A stretch of DNA of 64,000 bases, from assembly GCF_004114915.1 (NCBI RefSeq), contig NZ_CP022219.1, forward strand, positions 2,944,501 through 3,008,500, given 5' to 3'. Both the position numbers and the translations under genes were made by a program. The notes beneath the pieces were generated by a model. It saw nothing but the letters and a program-made list of their open reading frames with translations. It searched no databases and was not told the DNA's origin. How positions within the stretch are numbered: position 1 is the stretch's first letter; each line of letters begins with the position of its first letter. Below, one piece after another: positions 1 to 9,517 of the stretch. The DNA comes from Bradyrhizobium guangxiense. GTDB taxonomy: Bacteria; Pseudomonadota; Alphaproteobacteria; Rhizobiales; Xanthobacteraceae.

Positions 1-783
1 AAGATGTCGAAACGCAATGGCGCCATCAAAGCCTTCACGCTGAGCGGCAAGATCGGCAAGGACACGCCGGTGGCCGCCGATCTGCGCGGTGGGCGTGCGC
101 AGGGCAATCGCGAGGTGATCTATCTCCAGACCAACGATGCCGGCGCGCTGCTGCGCTTCACCGACACCTACACCAAGGCGGTCGGCGGCCAGATGGTGGT
201 GGCGATGGAGCCGCCGACATCCGAGCCGAACACGGTGCGCGAAGGCCTCATCAACGTGCGCGATTTCACGGTGAAGGGCGAGGCGCAGCTCGAGCGCGTG
301 GCCGCTGGCGCGCCCAACGGCACCGGCAACGGCGTCTCCTTCAGCGCGTTGCGGGCCGAGTTCCCCCGCCAGAACGGCGCGCTGACGATCCGCGACGGCG
401 TGGTCAAGGGCCCGATGATCGGCGCCACCATCGAGGGCTCGATCGACTATCCCGGCAACCAGGTCTGCATGAGCGGCACCTTCGTGCCGATGTACGGCGT
501 CAACAACATCTTCGGCCAGATCCCGCTATTTGGCATCTTCCTCGGTGGCGGCAACAATGAAGGGTTGATCGGTGTGACCTATGAAGTGGTCGGCACGCCG
601 GCCGCACCCGTGATGCGCGTCAATCCGATCTCGGCGATGGCTCCTGGCCTGTTCCGCAAGATCTTCGAATTCAACACCGGCAAGCAGAACTCGCCGTTCG
701 AGGAATTCCCCTCGCAGTCGAATGACGGTTCGACCGGCTCGACGCGTCAGCTCTCGAGCGGCTGCAGCCTGGCGCGGCGGTAA
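1..783 (+). CDS. AsmA-like C-terminal domain protein (5' end outside window)
   Basis: The reading frame is open from base 1, so this is the last 260 residues of a longer protein. The segment reads like the C-terminal part of large AsmA/YhdP-like (DUF3971-type) envelope proteins: repeated beta-rich stretches, then a block with GTFVPMYGVNNIFGQIPLFG and a closing region ending in MAPGLFRKIFEF. Family members are anchored in the inner membrane, span the periplasm and are linked to lipid transport and outer-membrane homeostasis. The tail after about residue 225 is polar, rich in Ser, Gly and Asn. The assignment rests on recognised sequence style only. Confidence 0.7.
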   Translation, partial: KMSKRNGAIKAFTLSGKIGKDTPVAADLRGGRAQGNREVIYLQTNDAGALLRFTDTYTKAVGGQMVVAMEPPTSEPNTVREGLINVRDFTVKGEAQLERVAAGAPNGTGNGVSFSALRAEFPRQNGALTIRDGVVKGPMIGATIEGSIDYPGNQVCMSGTFVPMYGVNNIFGQIPLFGIFLGGGNNEGLIGVTYEVVGTPAAPVMRVNPISAMAPGLFRKIFEFNTGKQNSPFEEFPSQSNDGSTGSTRQLSSGCSLARR

Positions 784-805
784 CCACCCACATTCCCAAG
801 TGCTC

Positions 806-834
806 GTGATGGCCGGGACAAGCCCGGCCATGAC
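806..834. repeat. Short palindromic intergenic element
   Basis: ATGGCCGGG and CCCGGCCAT form perfect 9-base arms around a 5-base loop, between the convergent AsmA-like and chemoreceptor genes. It resembles the small GC-rich palindromes scattered through Bradyrhizobium genomes. It may also act as a bidirectional terminator, although no T-run follows. Confidence 0.6.
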
Positions 835-883
835 CGATGTGGCGACGCTTTCGCGCCAAACGTTCTTACTCTGGAGTGGTGCG

Positions 884-2581
884 TCAGGCCGCGCGCACGC
901 CCGCCAGGAAGGTTCCGACTTCGCCCGAGAGCTGCTCGGCTTGCTTGGAGAGGTTCGAGGCGGCGGCGAGCACCATGCCGGCGGCGTTGCCGGTCTCGTT
1001 CGCGGCGGTGGAGACGCCGCCGATATTGGTGGTGACTTCCTTGGTCGCCTCTGCGGTCTGCGAGACGCTGCGGGCGATCTCGGCGGTGGCGGCGCCTTGC
1101 TCCTCGATCGCAGCTCCGATCGAGGTGGCGATGCGGCTGACCTCCTCGATGGTGGCGGTGATGCCGCCGATGGCGTCGACGGCCTCCTTGGTCGCGCCCT
1201 GGATCTGGGCGATCTTGTCGCCGATCTCGCGGGTGGCTTCGGCGGTCTGGCTCGCCAGCGACTTCACCTCGGAAGCGACGACGGCAAAGCCGCGGCCGGC
1301 CTCACCGGCGCGCGCGGCCTCGATGGTGGCGTTGAGCGCGAGCAGGTTGGTCTGGGCCGCGATGTTGGAGATCAGCTCGGCGACGTGCTCGATCTGCTGG
1401 GCGCCGTCCGAGAGCGCGCGCACGATGGTGTCGGTACGGCGCGCGCTGTCGACCGCGCGGCCGGTGACTTCGGCGGACTGGGCAACCTGGCGGCTGATCT
1501 CGGTGATGGAGGAGGAGAGCTCCTCGGCCGCTGCTGCGACCGTCTGGACGCGCTGGCTGGCTTCGGTCGCGGCCGAGCCGACCACGGCGGCGCGGCGGTT
1601 GGTGCCTTCGGCGGTCGAGGACATCGACTTGGCGGTGGTCTCGAGCTCACCGGAGCCGGAGGCCATCAGGCCGACGAGCTGACCGACGGAAGCGTCGAAG
1701 CGGTCGGCCAGCGCGATCAGGGCGTCGCGCTTCTCCTGCTCGGTGCGTGTCTTGGTGGCGGCCTGCTCGGCCTCCAGCGCGCGCGCCGTCAAGGACGTCT
1801 GCCTGAGCACTTCGAGGGTCTCGGCCATGCGGCCGATCTCGTCGCCGCGGTCGGTCTCCTCGACCGGCTTGTCGATAGCGCCTTCGGAGATCGCCTGCAT
1901 GCGGTTCTTCTGGCGGTCGAGCGCACCGAGCACGTCGCGGGCAATCAGCCAGGACAGCGTCGCCATCAGCAGCACCAGGCCGATGCCGATCGCGGCGAGC
2001 TCCAGCGTCAGCGCGCGCACGTCGGCGTCGATGTCGTCGACATAGAGGCCATAGCTGATAGTCACGTTCCAGGGCGCGAATTTGCGCGCGAAGACGGTCT
2101 TGCGGACCGGCTCGGTCTGGCCGGGGCGGGGATAGAGGGAGGAGGGGACGCCGCCCTGCGCGGTGTCGCTGCCGGCCTTGATGATGGCGTCGGCGATCAG
2201 CACGCCGTTGGAATCCTTGGCGCCGGTGACCTTCCCTTCGAGCTGTTGATTGGCACCGTTCACGACGAGGGAGCCGTCCGGATTGTAAACCACCGGATAG
2301 CCCTGGTTGCCGTTGAAGTTCATGCGGCGGCCGCGCTGGTGGAACTGGGCCTTGGCATCGGCCAGCGTCAGCTTGCCGGCGGTAACTTCGTCCTGAAGCG
2401 ATTGGGCGTAATTGTAGAGCAGCTCGACGGCGATCCGCATCTGCTGGACGCGGTCCTCCATCATGCGGCTCTTGCTGAGGACGGACGAAACGCCGATGAT
2501 GGCCGTGACTGTGAGGGCCGCAAGGCAGACCATGCTGGCAAGCTTGGTGCGGATCTTCAGATGGCTCAGCAGCTTCATCAC
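884..2581 (-). CDS. Methyl-accepting chemotaxis protein with periplasmic Cache domain
   Basis: This is a transmembrane chemoreceptor of 565 residues. The order is a first membrane helix (about 14-34), a periplasmic single-Cache-like sensor (about 38-188, with [13 protein letters not shown] typical of the fold), a second membrane helix (about 192-214), a HAMP linker to about 265, and a long cytoplasmic signalling hairpin. The conserved tip reads [16 protein letters not shown]. Such proteins pass ligand occupancy to CheA/CheW. No che genes are adjacent, so this is a stand-alone receptor feeding chemotaxis clusters elsewhere. There is no obvious C-terminal CheR-tethering pentapeptide. The ligand cannot be told, though sCache_2 domains often sense small carboxylates. 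Confidence 0.93.
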   Translation of the reverse strand: MMKLLSHLKIRTKLASMVCLAALTVTAIIGVSSVLSKSRMMEDRVQQMRIAVELLYNYAQSLQDEVTAGKLTLADAKAQFHQRGRRMNFNGNQGYPVVYNPDGSLVVNGANQQLEGKVTGAKDSNGVLIADAIIKAGSDTAQGGVPSSLYPRPGQTEPVRKTVFARKFAPWNVTISYGLYVDDIDADVRALTLELAAIGIGLVLLMATLSWLIARDVLGALDRQKNRMQAISEGAIDKPVEETDRGDEIGRMAETLEVLRQTSLTARALEAEQAATKTRTEQEKRDALIALADRFDASVGQLVGLMASGSGELETTAKSMSSTAEGTNRRAAVVGSAATEASQRVQTVAAAAEELSSSITEISRQVAQSAEVTGRAVDSARRTDTIVRALSDGAQQIEHVAELISNIAAQTNLLALNATIEAARAGEAGRGFAVVASEVKSLASQTAEATREIGDKIAQIQGATKEAVDAIGGITATIEEVSRIATSIGAAIEEQGAATAEIARSVSQTAEATKEVTTNIGGVSTAANETGNAAGMVLAAASNLSKQAEQLSGEVGTFLAGVRAA

Positions 2582-2783
2582 AGCCTCTAGGAACGGTTGT
2601 TATTGCTCGCATCGGTAGCATGAAGTTCTTACCAATCATGAACGTAGGCATGCGGCGGCCTGCCGCGCGCGCGGCGTCCGCAGGCTCCTGCGCAATCGTG
2701 CAGGCAAATCGCCTTGCCGACGGCCTCAGGGGCGGAGAATCGATATTGGACGTCGGGAGCTACCGAGCCCGACCGGACCTGCA

Positions 2784-2870
2784 ATGAGCCGATTCGCTCA
2801 CCGTATCATCATGTCCGTGCTGCTGGTTGCGGCCCTCGTTCTGATCTGGAACGTGCTGGGGGCGCGCTGA
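2784..2870 (+). CDS. Possible 28-residue single-span membrane protein
   Basis: A small frame starts at ATG 2784 and encodes a basic N-terminal stretch followed by one strongly hydrophobic segment (IIMSVLLVAALVLIWNVL) and a short Gly-Ala-Arg end. It lies in the gap between the divergent chemoreceptor promoter and doxX. The shape suits a tiny inner-membrane protein, but there is no strong ribosome binding site, so this remains a tentative call. Confidence 0.3.
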   Translation: MSRFAHRIIMSVLLVAALVLIWNVLGAR

Positions 2871-2924
2871 GACGGCCCGGCGGGTCTGCCGGTGCCGTCC
2901 TGCTTGCGGGTCAAAGAGGGGCGG

Positions 2925-3329
2925 CTAGTCCTTGCCCATCGCCGCATCGGCGCTGACCGAGCCGCCGCCGGCTGCCGACAAATAGAGGCAGGCGAAGCAG
3001 AACAGGATCGCCGCGGTGCCACCATTGAGCAGTGGCAGGAACACCGGCGTTTCGCCCTTGAGCATGTGGCCCATGAAGTAGGCGAAGGCCATTTCACCGG
3101 AGAGGATGAAAGCGGCGAGACGGGTGAACAGGCCGAGCATCAGGAGCGCACCGAGCACGAGTTCAATCGCGCCGGCGGTCCAGATCAGCGGCGGGATGTT
3201 CGCGAAGTAGGGAAGCACCGGAAATTTGAAGAGCTTCGCGACACCATACTGGAACAGCAAGAGGCCGGTGATGAAGCGAAACAGGCTCAAGAGAACCGGT
3301 TGAAAGCGAGTGAGATAGGGAAAGTTCAT
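2925..3329 (-). CDS. DoxX family membrane protein
   Basis: This 134-residue protein has four hydrophobic segments and the typical DoxX opening, a helix containing RFITGLLLFQYGVAKL followed by a loop and a segment with GAIELVLGALLMLGLFTRLA. The start is placed at ATG 3329 (MNFPYLTRF) because GGAGGG lies about 8 bases upstream, and the longer upstream extension has no membrane-protein character. DoxX proteins are small inner-membrane proteins loosely tied to quinone or thiol redox processes. The actual substrate here is unknown. Confidence 0.85.
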   Translation of the reverse strand: MNFPYLTRFQPVLLSLFRFITGLLLFQYGVAKLFKFPVLPYFANIPPLIWTAGAIELVLGALLMLGLFTRLAAFILSGEMAFAYFMGHMLKGETPVFLPLLNGGTAAILFCFACLYLSAAGGGSVSADAAMGKD

Positions 3330-3547
3330 TGGTTTGTGCCCTCCATCCAATGCGCGACTAGGATCGTATTCAGCGCCGCCTCGCAAGCCACTCCGGATCG
3401 ATTCCGCGCTGACATTTTCGTCATGTCGGACAAAACACCGCAACGCGTCCGCTCACGCCGGTTGCGCCAGATTTTTTGCGTACGATGCGCGCATCTCGTC
3501 CGTAATTTCCCGGTGACATAGAGGGATGCAGGTTACGTCGAGGAGAC

Positions 3548-4816
3548 TTACTCTCGCAAGGCGGGGACGATGAGGAATGGAATCATTCCGAGGATCACAC
3601 TCGCAAGTGCGAAAGCGAGCAGGAGATTGTAGCCGTGCGTGACATCGTGGATGAGGCCGCCGCTCCATGAGCCGAAGGCCGAGCCGAGGCCGCTGCCGAT
3701 CGAGATGGTGCCGAAGATCGTGCCGACGCGCTTGCCGCGAAAGATCTTCATCGCGGTGGCCGTGATCAGCGGGCCGCGCGAGCCCATCATGCTGCCGAAG
3801 CAGATGACGAAGCCGGTGAGCAGGATGACGTTCGGATAATACTGAAGCAGCCAGAGCAGGACGATGCCGAGAATCGAGATCGCGTAGCTGAGCAGCACCG
3901 ATGGTCGCCGCCCGATCATGCCGTCGAGCGCGGACACTCCCAACATGCCGAACACCAGCACGACGCCCGAAAAGCCCCAGGCTGTGGCAGCCTGCAGCGG
4001 CGGAAAACCGGCGTCGATCAGATAGGCCACGATCTGCGCCGCGATGGAATACATGCCGACCGCGGTGAAGAAGAAGGTCGAGAACAGCGCCCAGAGCGCG
4101 TGATGACGCATCGCGCTCGCAAGCGTCCAGCCATTGTCGACGAAGTCAGGATCGCTTCTCTTGCTCACATGCGGCGAGCCGGCCGAAAACATCCGCCAGG
4201 GCAGGAGCAGCAGCGGCACCAGCAACGCGAGCGCGGCGAGGCCGAACAGCTGATACGTCTCACGCCAGCCGAACTGGTCGATCAAGAGCTGCGAGGCCGG
4301 CAGCAGCGCCAGCACGCCGCCGCCCATCGCCGAATAGACCACCGCCATCGCGGTCGGCAGCTTGGGGCCGAACCAGCGGCCGAGCAGGATCGAGTTCGGC
4401 ACGTTGCCGATGAATGCAACGCCGATGCCGACGCAGAGCCCGATCGAGAGCTGGAATTGCCAGAGCGCTTGCGCCTGGCTCGCGATTAGGAAGGCGGAGC
4501 CGAGCAGGAACAGTCCGAGCGCGTAGACAATGCGCGGTCCGGAATGGTCGAACAGCCGTCCGACCAGCGGTGCGGTCAGCCCGCTGATCAGCCAGGTCAG
4601 TGAATAGATCGAGACGACCTGTGCGCGGTCCCAGCCGAAACTTTCGGAGATCGGCTTGAGGAAGACGGTGAAGCTCTCGCTGAGGCCGCGGCCTAGAACC
4701 GCCAGCGTGAAGCACAGCGCGAGCACGACCAGCGCGGTGCGCACAGCGCCTCGCTGCGGGCGCTGTGGTTCCGTGGTCGTTCCCCTGGGCGCTTCCTTGG
4801 GCGTGTTCTGATCCAT
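3548..4816 (-). CDS. MFS transporter, oxalate/formate antiporter-like
   Basis: A 422-residue major facilitator protein with about twelve membrane spans after a hydrophilic 25-residue N-terminus. The loop after the second span reads GRLFDHSGPRIVY, a version of the MFS signature GxxxDRxGxR, and a second-half counterpart reads DGMIGRRPSVLL. Overall style matches the oxalate/formate antiporter-like and monocarboxylate branch. It lies 57 bases downstream of tyrS on the same strand, so it may be cotranscribed. The substrate cannot be deduced. Confidence 0.85.
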   Translation of the reverse strand: MDQNTPKEAPRGTTTEPQRPQRGAVRTALVVLALCFTLAVLGRGLSESFTVFLKPISESFGWDRAQVVSIYSLTWLISGLTAPLVGRLFDHSGPRIVYALGLFLLGSAFLIASQAQALWQFQLSIGLCVGIGVAFIGNVPNSILLGRWFGPKLPTAMAVVYSAMGGGVLALLPASQLLIDQFGWRETYQLFGLAALALLVPLLLLPWRMFSAGSPHVSKRSDPDFVDNGWTLASAMRHHALWALFSTFFFTAVGMYSIAAQIVAYLIDAGFPPLQAATAWGFSGVVLVFGMLGVSALDGMIGRRPSVLLSYAISILGIVLLWLLQYYPNVILLTGFVICFGSMMGSRGPLITATAMKIFRGKRVGTIFGTISIGSGLGSAFGSWSGGLIHDVTHGYNLLLAFALASVILGMIPFLIVPALRE

Positions 4817-4873
4817 TGCCGGTCAGGGAGCGCGCTTCGGCGTAACCTGACAAGCAGCGAAAAGCTCATACGC

Positions 4874-6127
4874 CTATGCAGGCTTGAGCAGGATGTGCTT
4901 CTTCTTGCCGAAGGACAGCTTGATCACGCCTTCGGGTGTGAGATTGGCCGCCGAGAGCGCCATCTTCTCGTCGGTGACGGGCTCGTCGTTGATACGCAGG
5001 CCGCCGCCCTTGATCTGCCGCCGCGCCTCGCCGTTGGAGGCGACCAGGCCCGCCTTGACGAAGGCACTGAGCACGCCGAGGCCGGCGTCGAGTTCGCCGC
5101 GCGGAATTTCCACCGTCGGCAGGCTCTCGGCGAGCGCGCCCTCCTCGAAGGTGCGGCGTGCGGTTTCGGCGGCTTCGTTCGCGGCGTCGCGGCCATGCAG
5201 CAGCGCGGTCGCTTCGGTAGCGAGCACCTTCTTGGCCTCGTTGATCTCCGAGCCGCCGAGCGCCTCGAGCTTCTTGATCTCGGCCATCGGCAGCGTCGTG
5301 AACAGCTTCAGGAATTTGCCGACGTCAGCATCCTCGGTGTTGCGCCAATACTGCCAGAAATCGTACGGGCTGAACTGATCGGCATTGAGCCACACCGCGC
5401 CTTGCGCGGTCTTGCCCATCTTGGCGCCCGAGGCCGTGGTCAGGAGCGGCGTCGTCAGCGCGAACAGCTGATGGGTGCCCATGCGGCGGCCGAGATCGAC
5501 GCCCATGATGATGTTGCCCCACTGGTCCGAGCCGCCCATCTGCAATCTGCAGCCGGTGCGCTTGGCGAGCTCGACGAAGTCGTAGGCCTGGCAGACCATG
5601 TAGTTGAACTCGATGAAGCTCATCTCCTGCTCGCGCTCGAGGCGCAGGCGCACGGAGTCCATGGTCAGCATGCGGTTGACCGAGAAGTGGCGCCCGACGT
5701 CGCGCAGCATCTCGATCCAGTTCAGCTTGGTCAGCCACTCAGCATTGTCGAGCATGACGGCGTCGCTCTTGCCCTCGCCGTAGCGGAGCACCTTGGCGAA
5801 CACGCCGCGGATCGAGGCCTTATTTTCCTCGATCTCGGCGACGGTGCGCATCGCGCGCGTCTCGTCCTTGCCGGAGGGATCGCCGACCATGGTGGTGCCG
5901 CCGCCCATCAGCGTGATCGGCTTGTTGCCGGACTGCTGCAGCCAGTGCAGCATCATCATGGTCAGATAGTTGCCGATATGCAGCGAGCGGGCGGTGCAAT
6001 CGTAGCCGACATAGGCGGTCGCTTCGCCCTTGGCGGCGAGCGCGTCCAGCCCCTCGAAATCGGAGCACTGGTGGATGAAACCGCGTTCCTGCAGGATATT
6101 GAGAAAATCCGATTTAAATGCAGTCAT
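4874..6127 (-). CDS. tyrS: Tyrosine--tRNA ligase
   Basis: Class I tyrosyl-tRNA synthetase of 417 residues, which charges tRNA-Tyr in the cytoplasm. The HIGH-type motif is HIGN (residues 50-53) and the KMSKS-type motif is KMGKT in [13 protein letters not shown]. The tyrosine-binding region contains YMVCQAYDF and GGSDQWGNI. The C-terminus (from about 350) is an S4-like RNA-binding domain with [15 protein letters not shown]. Length and motif order are normal. It is divergently transcribed from anmK across a 163-base spacer. Confidence 0.97.
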   Translation of the reverse strand: MTAFKSDFLNILQERGFIHQCSDFEGLDALAAKGEATAYVGYDCTARSLHIGNYLTMMMLHWLQQSGNKPITLMGGGTTMVGDPSGKDETRAMRTVAEIEENKASIRGVFAKVLRYGEGKSDAVMLDNAEWLTKLNWIEMLRDVGRHFSVNRMLTMDSVRLRLEREQEMSFIEFNYMVCQAYDFVELAKRTGCRLQMGGSDQWGNIIMGVDLGRRMGTHQLFALTTPLLTTASGAKMGKTAQGAVWLNADQFSPYDFWQYWRNTEDADVGKFLKLFTTLPMAEIKKLEALGGSEINEAKKVLATEATALLHGRDAANEAAETARRTFEEGALAESLPTVEIPRGELDAGLGVLSAFVKAGLVASNGEARRQIKGGGLRINDEPVTDEKMALSAANLTPEGVIKLSFGKKKHILLKPA

Positions 6128-6290
6128 CTGTCGGCATGCCCAACAATTCTTGGTTTACTGTTTCGGGAGCAATTTAAGGGTATTTCGTGGGAACCCGACT
6201 GCTGCCCGCCGCTTGGCGCTGTGGCATTATAAGATGTGTCCCTCTGGCACAAGATCGGCATGCCGGAACGGGTCATGAGGATGCTGATCC

Positions 6291-7394
6291 ATGATGTTGA
6301 CGGCACTCGGTTTGATGAGCGGCACCTCGCTGGACGGGGTGGACGTCGCGCTGATCGAAACCGATGGAAAGCAGGTGAAGGCATTCGGACCGTCGAGCTA
6401 CCGGGCCTATACCCCGGCGGAGCGCAATCTGCTGCGCCAGGCGCTGAACGAGGCCGTGCACCTGCAGCGACGTGACGCCCGGCCGGGCATTCTGGCCGAA
6501 GCTGAGCGCGTGGTGACGCTGGCCCACGCCGAGGCGGTTGCCGCCTTCGTCGCCCAGAACCGCATGAAGCCCGAGGAGATCGACATCGTGGGCTTCCACG
6601 GTCAGACCGTGCTGCACCGGCCGGAACGGCGGCTGACGGGGCAGATCGGCGACGCGCCGGCGCTGGCCAGGGCGATCCATATTCCCGTGATGTACGATTT
6701 CCGCGCCGCCGATGTCGAGGCGGGCGGGCAGGGCGCGCCCCTCGTACCGGTCTACCATCGGGCGCTGGCGCAGTCGCTGGAGCGCGAGGGCCCGATCGTC
6801 GTGGTCAATATCGGCGGCGTCTCCAACATCACCTATATCGACGGCAACGACACGCTGATCGCCTGCGATACCGGCCCTGGCAACGCGCTGCTCGACGATT
6901 TCATGTACCGCACCATGAACCAGGCCTTCGATGCCGAAGGCAAGTTCGCGGCGCTTGGCAAGGCAGACGAAGCCTGGATCGCCCGCGCGCTGGAGCTGCC
7001 GTTCTTCGCGTTGTCGCCGCCGAAATCGCTCGACCGCAACGACTTCGCTGGCCTCAGGCTCGGCGACGTCGCGCCGGCCGATGGCGCGGCGACCCTGACC
7101 GCCTTCACCGCGGCAGCGATCGCCCGCGTCATTCCGCTGCTGCCGCGGCGGCCGCGCAGCTGGATCGTCTGCGGCGGCGGCGCCCGCAACCTCACCATGC
7201 TGCGGATGCTGCGGGAGCGGGTGGGCTCGGCCACCGTCGAGGCGGCCGAGACGCTCGGCTGGGCCTCCGACGCCATCGAGGCCCAGGCCTTCGGCTTCCT
7301 CGCAGCGCGCGGGCTGAAGGGGCTGCCGCTGTCCTACCCTGCCACCACGGGCGTGCCGATGCCGATGACGGGCGGGGTGATCGCCAGACCTTGA
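6291..7394 (+). CDS. anmK: Anhydro-N-acetylmuramic acid kinase
   Basis: AnmK phosphorylates 1,6-anhydro-MurNAc released during cell-wall turnover, opening its anhydro ring to give MurNAc-6-phosphate for murein recycling. The 367-residue protein opens with GLMSGTSLDGVDVAL, the diagnostic phosphate-binding motif, and has NIGGVSNITYI and DTGPGNALLDDFM in the ASKHA-type kinase fold. The nucleotide-binding end has WIVCGGGARN. The start is the first of two tandem ATGs, about 10 bases after GAGGA. No murQ or other recycling gene is adjacent. Confidence 0.95.
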   Translation: MMLTALGLMSGTSLDGVDVALIETDGKQVKAFGPSSYRAYTPAERNLLRQALNEAVHLQRRDARPGILAEAERVVTLAHAEAVAAFVAQNRMKPEEIDIVGFHGQTVLHRPERRLTGQIGDAPALARAIHIPVMYDFRAADVEAGGQGAPLVPVYHRALAQSLEREGPIVVVNIGGVSNITYIDGNDTLIACDTGPGNALLDDFMYRTMNQAFDAEGKFAALGKADEAWIARALELPFFALSPPKSLDRNDFAGLRLGDVAPADGAATLTAFTAAAIARVIPLLPRRPRSWIVCGGGARNLTMLRMLRERVGSATVEAAETLGWASDAIEAQAFGFLAARGLKGLPLSYPATTGVPMPMTGGVIARP

Positions 7395-7419
7395 GGCGGC
7401 GGCCTGAGATCGGCCGGTT

Positions 7420-7481
7420 AATGCAGATGCATTGAACTTGACGGGTATATGCAAATGCATCTATATGGATGCAGTTGCATC
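7420..7481. promoter_or_regulatory. Triple palindromic operator ATGCA-N2-TGCAT
   Basis: Three perfect palindromes of the form ATGCA-N2-TGCAT lie at 7421-7432, 7449-7460 and 7469-7480. The first and third extend to 7-base arms in effect, AATGCA/TGCATT and GATGCA/TGCATC. Centre-to-centre spacings are 28 and 20 bases, and the last ends 21 bases before the GST start codon, so the array overlaps the likely promoter. This looks like a cooperative repressor or activator site for the GST/SMR pair. The regulator is not encoded next to it. Confidence 0.6.
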
Positions 7482-7501
7482 AACCTGCCGGGATCCGCGC
7501 C

Positions 7502-8179
7502 ATGACCGCGTCACTGAAACTGATCAGCCACAAGCTTTGCCCTTACGTCCAGCGCGCGGTGATCGCGTTGAAGGAGAAGGGCGTTCCGTTCGAGCGGATC
7601 GACATCGATCTCGCCAGCAAGCCCGACTGGTTTCTGAAATTGTCGCCGCTCGGCAAGGTGCCGGTGCTGGTGGTGACGACGGAGCAGGGAGAGGTCGCGC
7701 TGTTCGAGAGCAATGTGATCTGCGAGTACATCGAGGAAACCCAAGGTGGCGCGAAGCTGCATCCGGCGGATGCCTTGAAGCGGGCTGAGCACCGTGCCTG
7801 GATGGAGTTCGGCTCAGCGATCCTCGGCGATCTCTGGGGTCTGGAGACCACGACGGATCCGGCGACCTTCGAGAGCAAGCGCCAGGCACTCGCGGCGAAA
7901 TTCGCGCGCGTCGAGGCAGCGCTTGGCGCGGGCCCGTACTTCGCCGGCGAGGCGTTCAGCCTGGTCGATGCGGTGTTCGCGCCTGTCTTCCGTTACTTCG
8001 ATCTGTTCGACGAACTGACGGAGCACGGCATCTTCACGGATGTGCCGAAGGTCCGAGCGTGGCGCGCCGAGCTGGCGAAGCGTCCGAGTGTCCGCACCGC
8101 CGTCGGCGAAGATTATCCGCAATTGCTGCGCGCTTTCCTCGTTCGTCACGACGCGCACCTGCTCAAGCTCGCGGCCTGA
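7502..8179 (+). CDS. Glutathione S-transferase family protein
   Basis: A 225-residue cytosolic GST-like enzyme. The thioredoxin-like N-terminal domain carries the active-site region SHKLCPYVQRA, where a Cys sits at the position used by omega/zeta-like GSTs. It also has the cis-Pro region PLGKVPVLVV and the glutathione-binding LFESNVICEYIEET. The helical C-terminal domain contains FSLVDAVFAPVFRYFDLF. Omega-like members act as glutathione-dependent thiol transferases rather than conjugating enzymes. The start at ATG 7502 was chosen because the longer frame begins inside the operator array. An SMR-type efflux gene follows after 10 bases, suggesting a joint detoxification role. Confidence 0.9.
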   Translation: MTASLKLISHKLCPYVQRAVIALKEKGVPFERIDIDLASKPDWFLKLSPLGKVPVLVVTTEQGEVALFESNVICEYIEETQGGAKLHPADALKRAEHRAWMEFGSAILGDLWGLETTTDPATFESKRQALAAKFARVEAALGAGPYFAGEAFSLVDAVFAPVFRYFDLFDELTEHGIFTDVPKVRAWRAELAKRPSVRTAVGEDYPQLLRAFLVRHDAHLLKLAA

Positions 8180-8189
8180 GCGCACGCCG

Positions 8190-8513
8190 ATGTCGTCGTC
8201 CGTCGCCTGGCTGATGCTGGTGATCGCCGGCCTGCTCGATGTCGGCTGGGCGATCGCGATGAAGTATGCTGAAGGCTACACGCGCGTCGGCTGGAGCATC
8301 GCCTCACTGGTGCTGCTCGCCGCCTTCGTTGTGCTGCTCGGACGCGCCTTGAAGGTGCTCGAGGTCGGTGTTGCCTATTCGGTCTGGACCGGCATTGGCG
8401 CTGCCGGCACCTTCATCATGGGCGTCGTGCTGTTCGGGGAGGCGCTGAGCGCGATGAAGCTTGCCGGCATCGCGCTCGTCTTGCTGGGGATCGTCGCGCT
8501 CAAGCTGGCTTGA
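8190..8513 (+). CDS. Small multidrug resistance (SugE-like) transporter
   Basis: A 107-residue protein with four membrane spans and the SMR hallmarks: WLMLVIAGLLDVGWAIAMKY in the first helix and AYSVWTGIGAAGTFIMG in the third. The usual membrane-embedded glutamate of TM1 (as in LAGxxEVxW) appears as Asp in GLLDVGW, an acidic replacement also found in SugE/Gdx-like proteins. The family exports guanidinium or quaternary ammonium compounds using the proton gradient. It lies 10 bases behind the GST gene, most likely in the same transcript. Confidence 0.9.
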   Translation: MSSSVAWLMLVIAGLLDVGWAIAMKYAEGYTRVGWSIASLVLLAAFVVLLGRALKVLEVGVAYSVWTGIGAAGTFIMGVVLFGEALSAMKLAGIALVLLGIVALKLA

Positions 8514-8531
8514 GCGCCGGGCTACAGGGTC

Positions 8532-9179
8532 CTAGCGCACGTTGGCGAGACGCATGTCGAGATAGGCCGTGATGGTTTCCATCAGCGGCTCGAGCTTGGC
8601 ATCGAAGAAGTGGTTGGCGCCGGGGATGATCTGCTGGTCGATCACGATGCCCTTCTGCGTCTTCAGCTTCTCGACCAGCGTGTTGACGTCCTTGGGCGGC
8701 ACCACCGCGTCCTTCTCGCCGTGAACGATCAGGCCCGACGACGGGCAGGGCGCGAGGAACGAGAAGTCGTAGAGATTGGCGGGCGGCGCGATCGAGATGA
8801 AGCCCTCGACCTCGGGGCGGCGCATCAAGAGCTGCATGCCGATCCAGGCACCGAAGGAGAAGCCGGCGACCCAGCAGGCGCGCGCTTCGGGATTGATTGT
8901 CTGCGCCCAGTCGAGTGCGGCGGCAGCATCCGACAATTCGCCGGTGCCATGGTCGAACGAGCCCTGGCTGCGCCCGACGCCGCGGAAATTGAAGCGCAGC
9001 ACCGAGAAGCCGCGATGAGCGAAGGCGTAGTAGCACTGGTACACGATCTGATGGTTCATCGTGCCGTGGAACTGCGGATGAGGATGCAGGATCATCGCGA
9101 TCGGCGCGTTCTTCTGCTTGGCCGGGTGATAGCGGCCTTCGAGTCGGCCGGCGGGGCCAGTGAAAATAACTTCAGGCAT
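8532..9179 (-). CDS. Alpha/beta hydrolase (KANL3/Tex30-like dienelactone-type)
   Basis: A 215-residue alpha/beta hydrolase. The nucleophile elbow is GFSFGAWIG (Ser), with the oxyanion region LHPHPQFHGTMNH near the N-terminus. The acid is probably the Asp of HGEKDAVVP and the base the His of PGANHFFD. Members of this short-hydrolase group are uncharacterised esterase-like enzymes common in Rhizobiales. The start at ATG 9179 (MPEVIFTGPAG) fits family length better than the longer frame. It converges on the SMR gene with only 18 bases between them. Confidence 0.88.
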   Translation of the reverse strand: MPEVIFTGPAGRLEGRYHPAKQKNAPIAMILHPHPQFHGTMNHQIVYQCYYAFAHRGFSVLRFNFRGVGRSQGSFDHGTGELSDAAAALDWAQTINPEARACWVAGFSFGAWIGMQLLMRRPEVEGFISIAPPANLYDFSFLAPCPSSGLIVHGEKDAVVPPKDVNTLVEKLKTQKGIVIDQQIIPGANHFFDAKLEPLMETITAYLDMRLANVR

Positions 9180-9517
9180 CGATGATCTCTGACTTAAGTC
9201 CCTTGAGGTGATCCCTGCGCAATCGTCCGATTCTGGCTCTGCCCGCGTTGCCGCCGACAAGAGCACGGATGAAGGGTGGAGAGGCGCGCCCTCGGATGAT
9301 GCGCGAGTGGCGCGCAGGTGAACTGACGCGCGCTTCTAACACGAGGCCAGGGTCAAAAAGCAAGCTTCTTCGACATCTCTCAATCAGCTCAAGAACTTAG
9401 CCGGTCATCGCAGTGTCATCTCTGGCTTGCGTCCCAGCACCGGGACCTGCCTGAAATCGGCCGGAGCACGGCAAGAGCCGGCCGCTCTGCCGGAGGGCAG
9501 TGCTCAACCGATTGGAA
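9180..9517. other. Intergenic region without recognisable gene
   Basis: This stretch lies upstream of the alpha/beta hydrolase (left) and downstream of the LytTR gene (right). I see no convincing coding frame, RNA gene or strong hairpin. It must contain the hydrolase promoter. Confidence 0.5.

Noticed and set aside
722..2590. A 622-codon plus-strand frame opposite the chemoreceptor gene
   Set aside because: It is an antisense shadow of the chemoreceptor coding sequence. The product is Gly/Asp/Leu repetitive and has no start signal.
4895..6232. A 445-codon plus-strand frame opposite tyrS
   Set aside because: tyrS is certain from its motifs, and the opposite frame has no domain and typical GC-skewed shadow composition.
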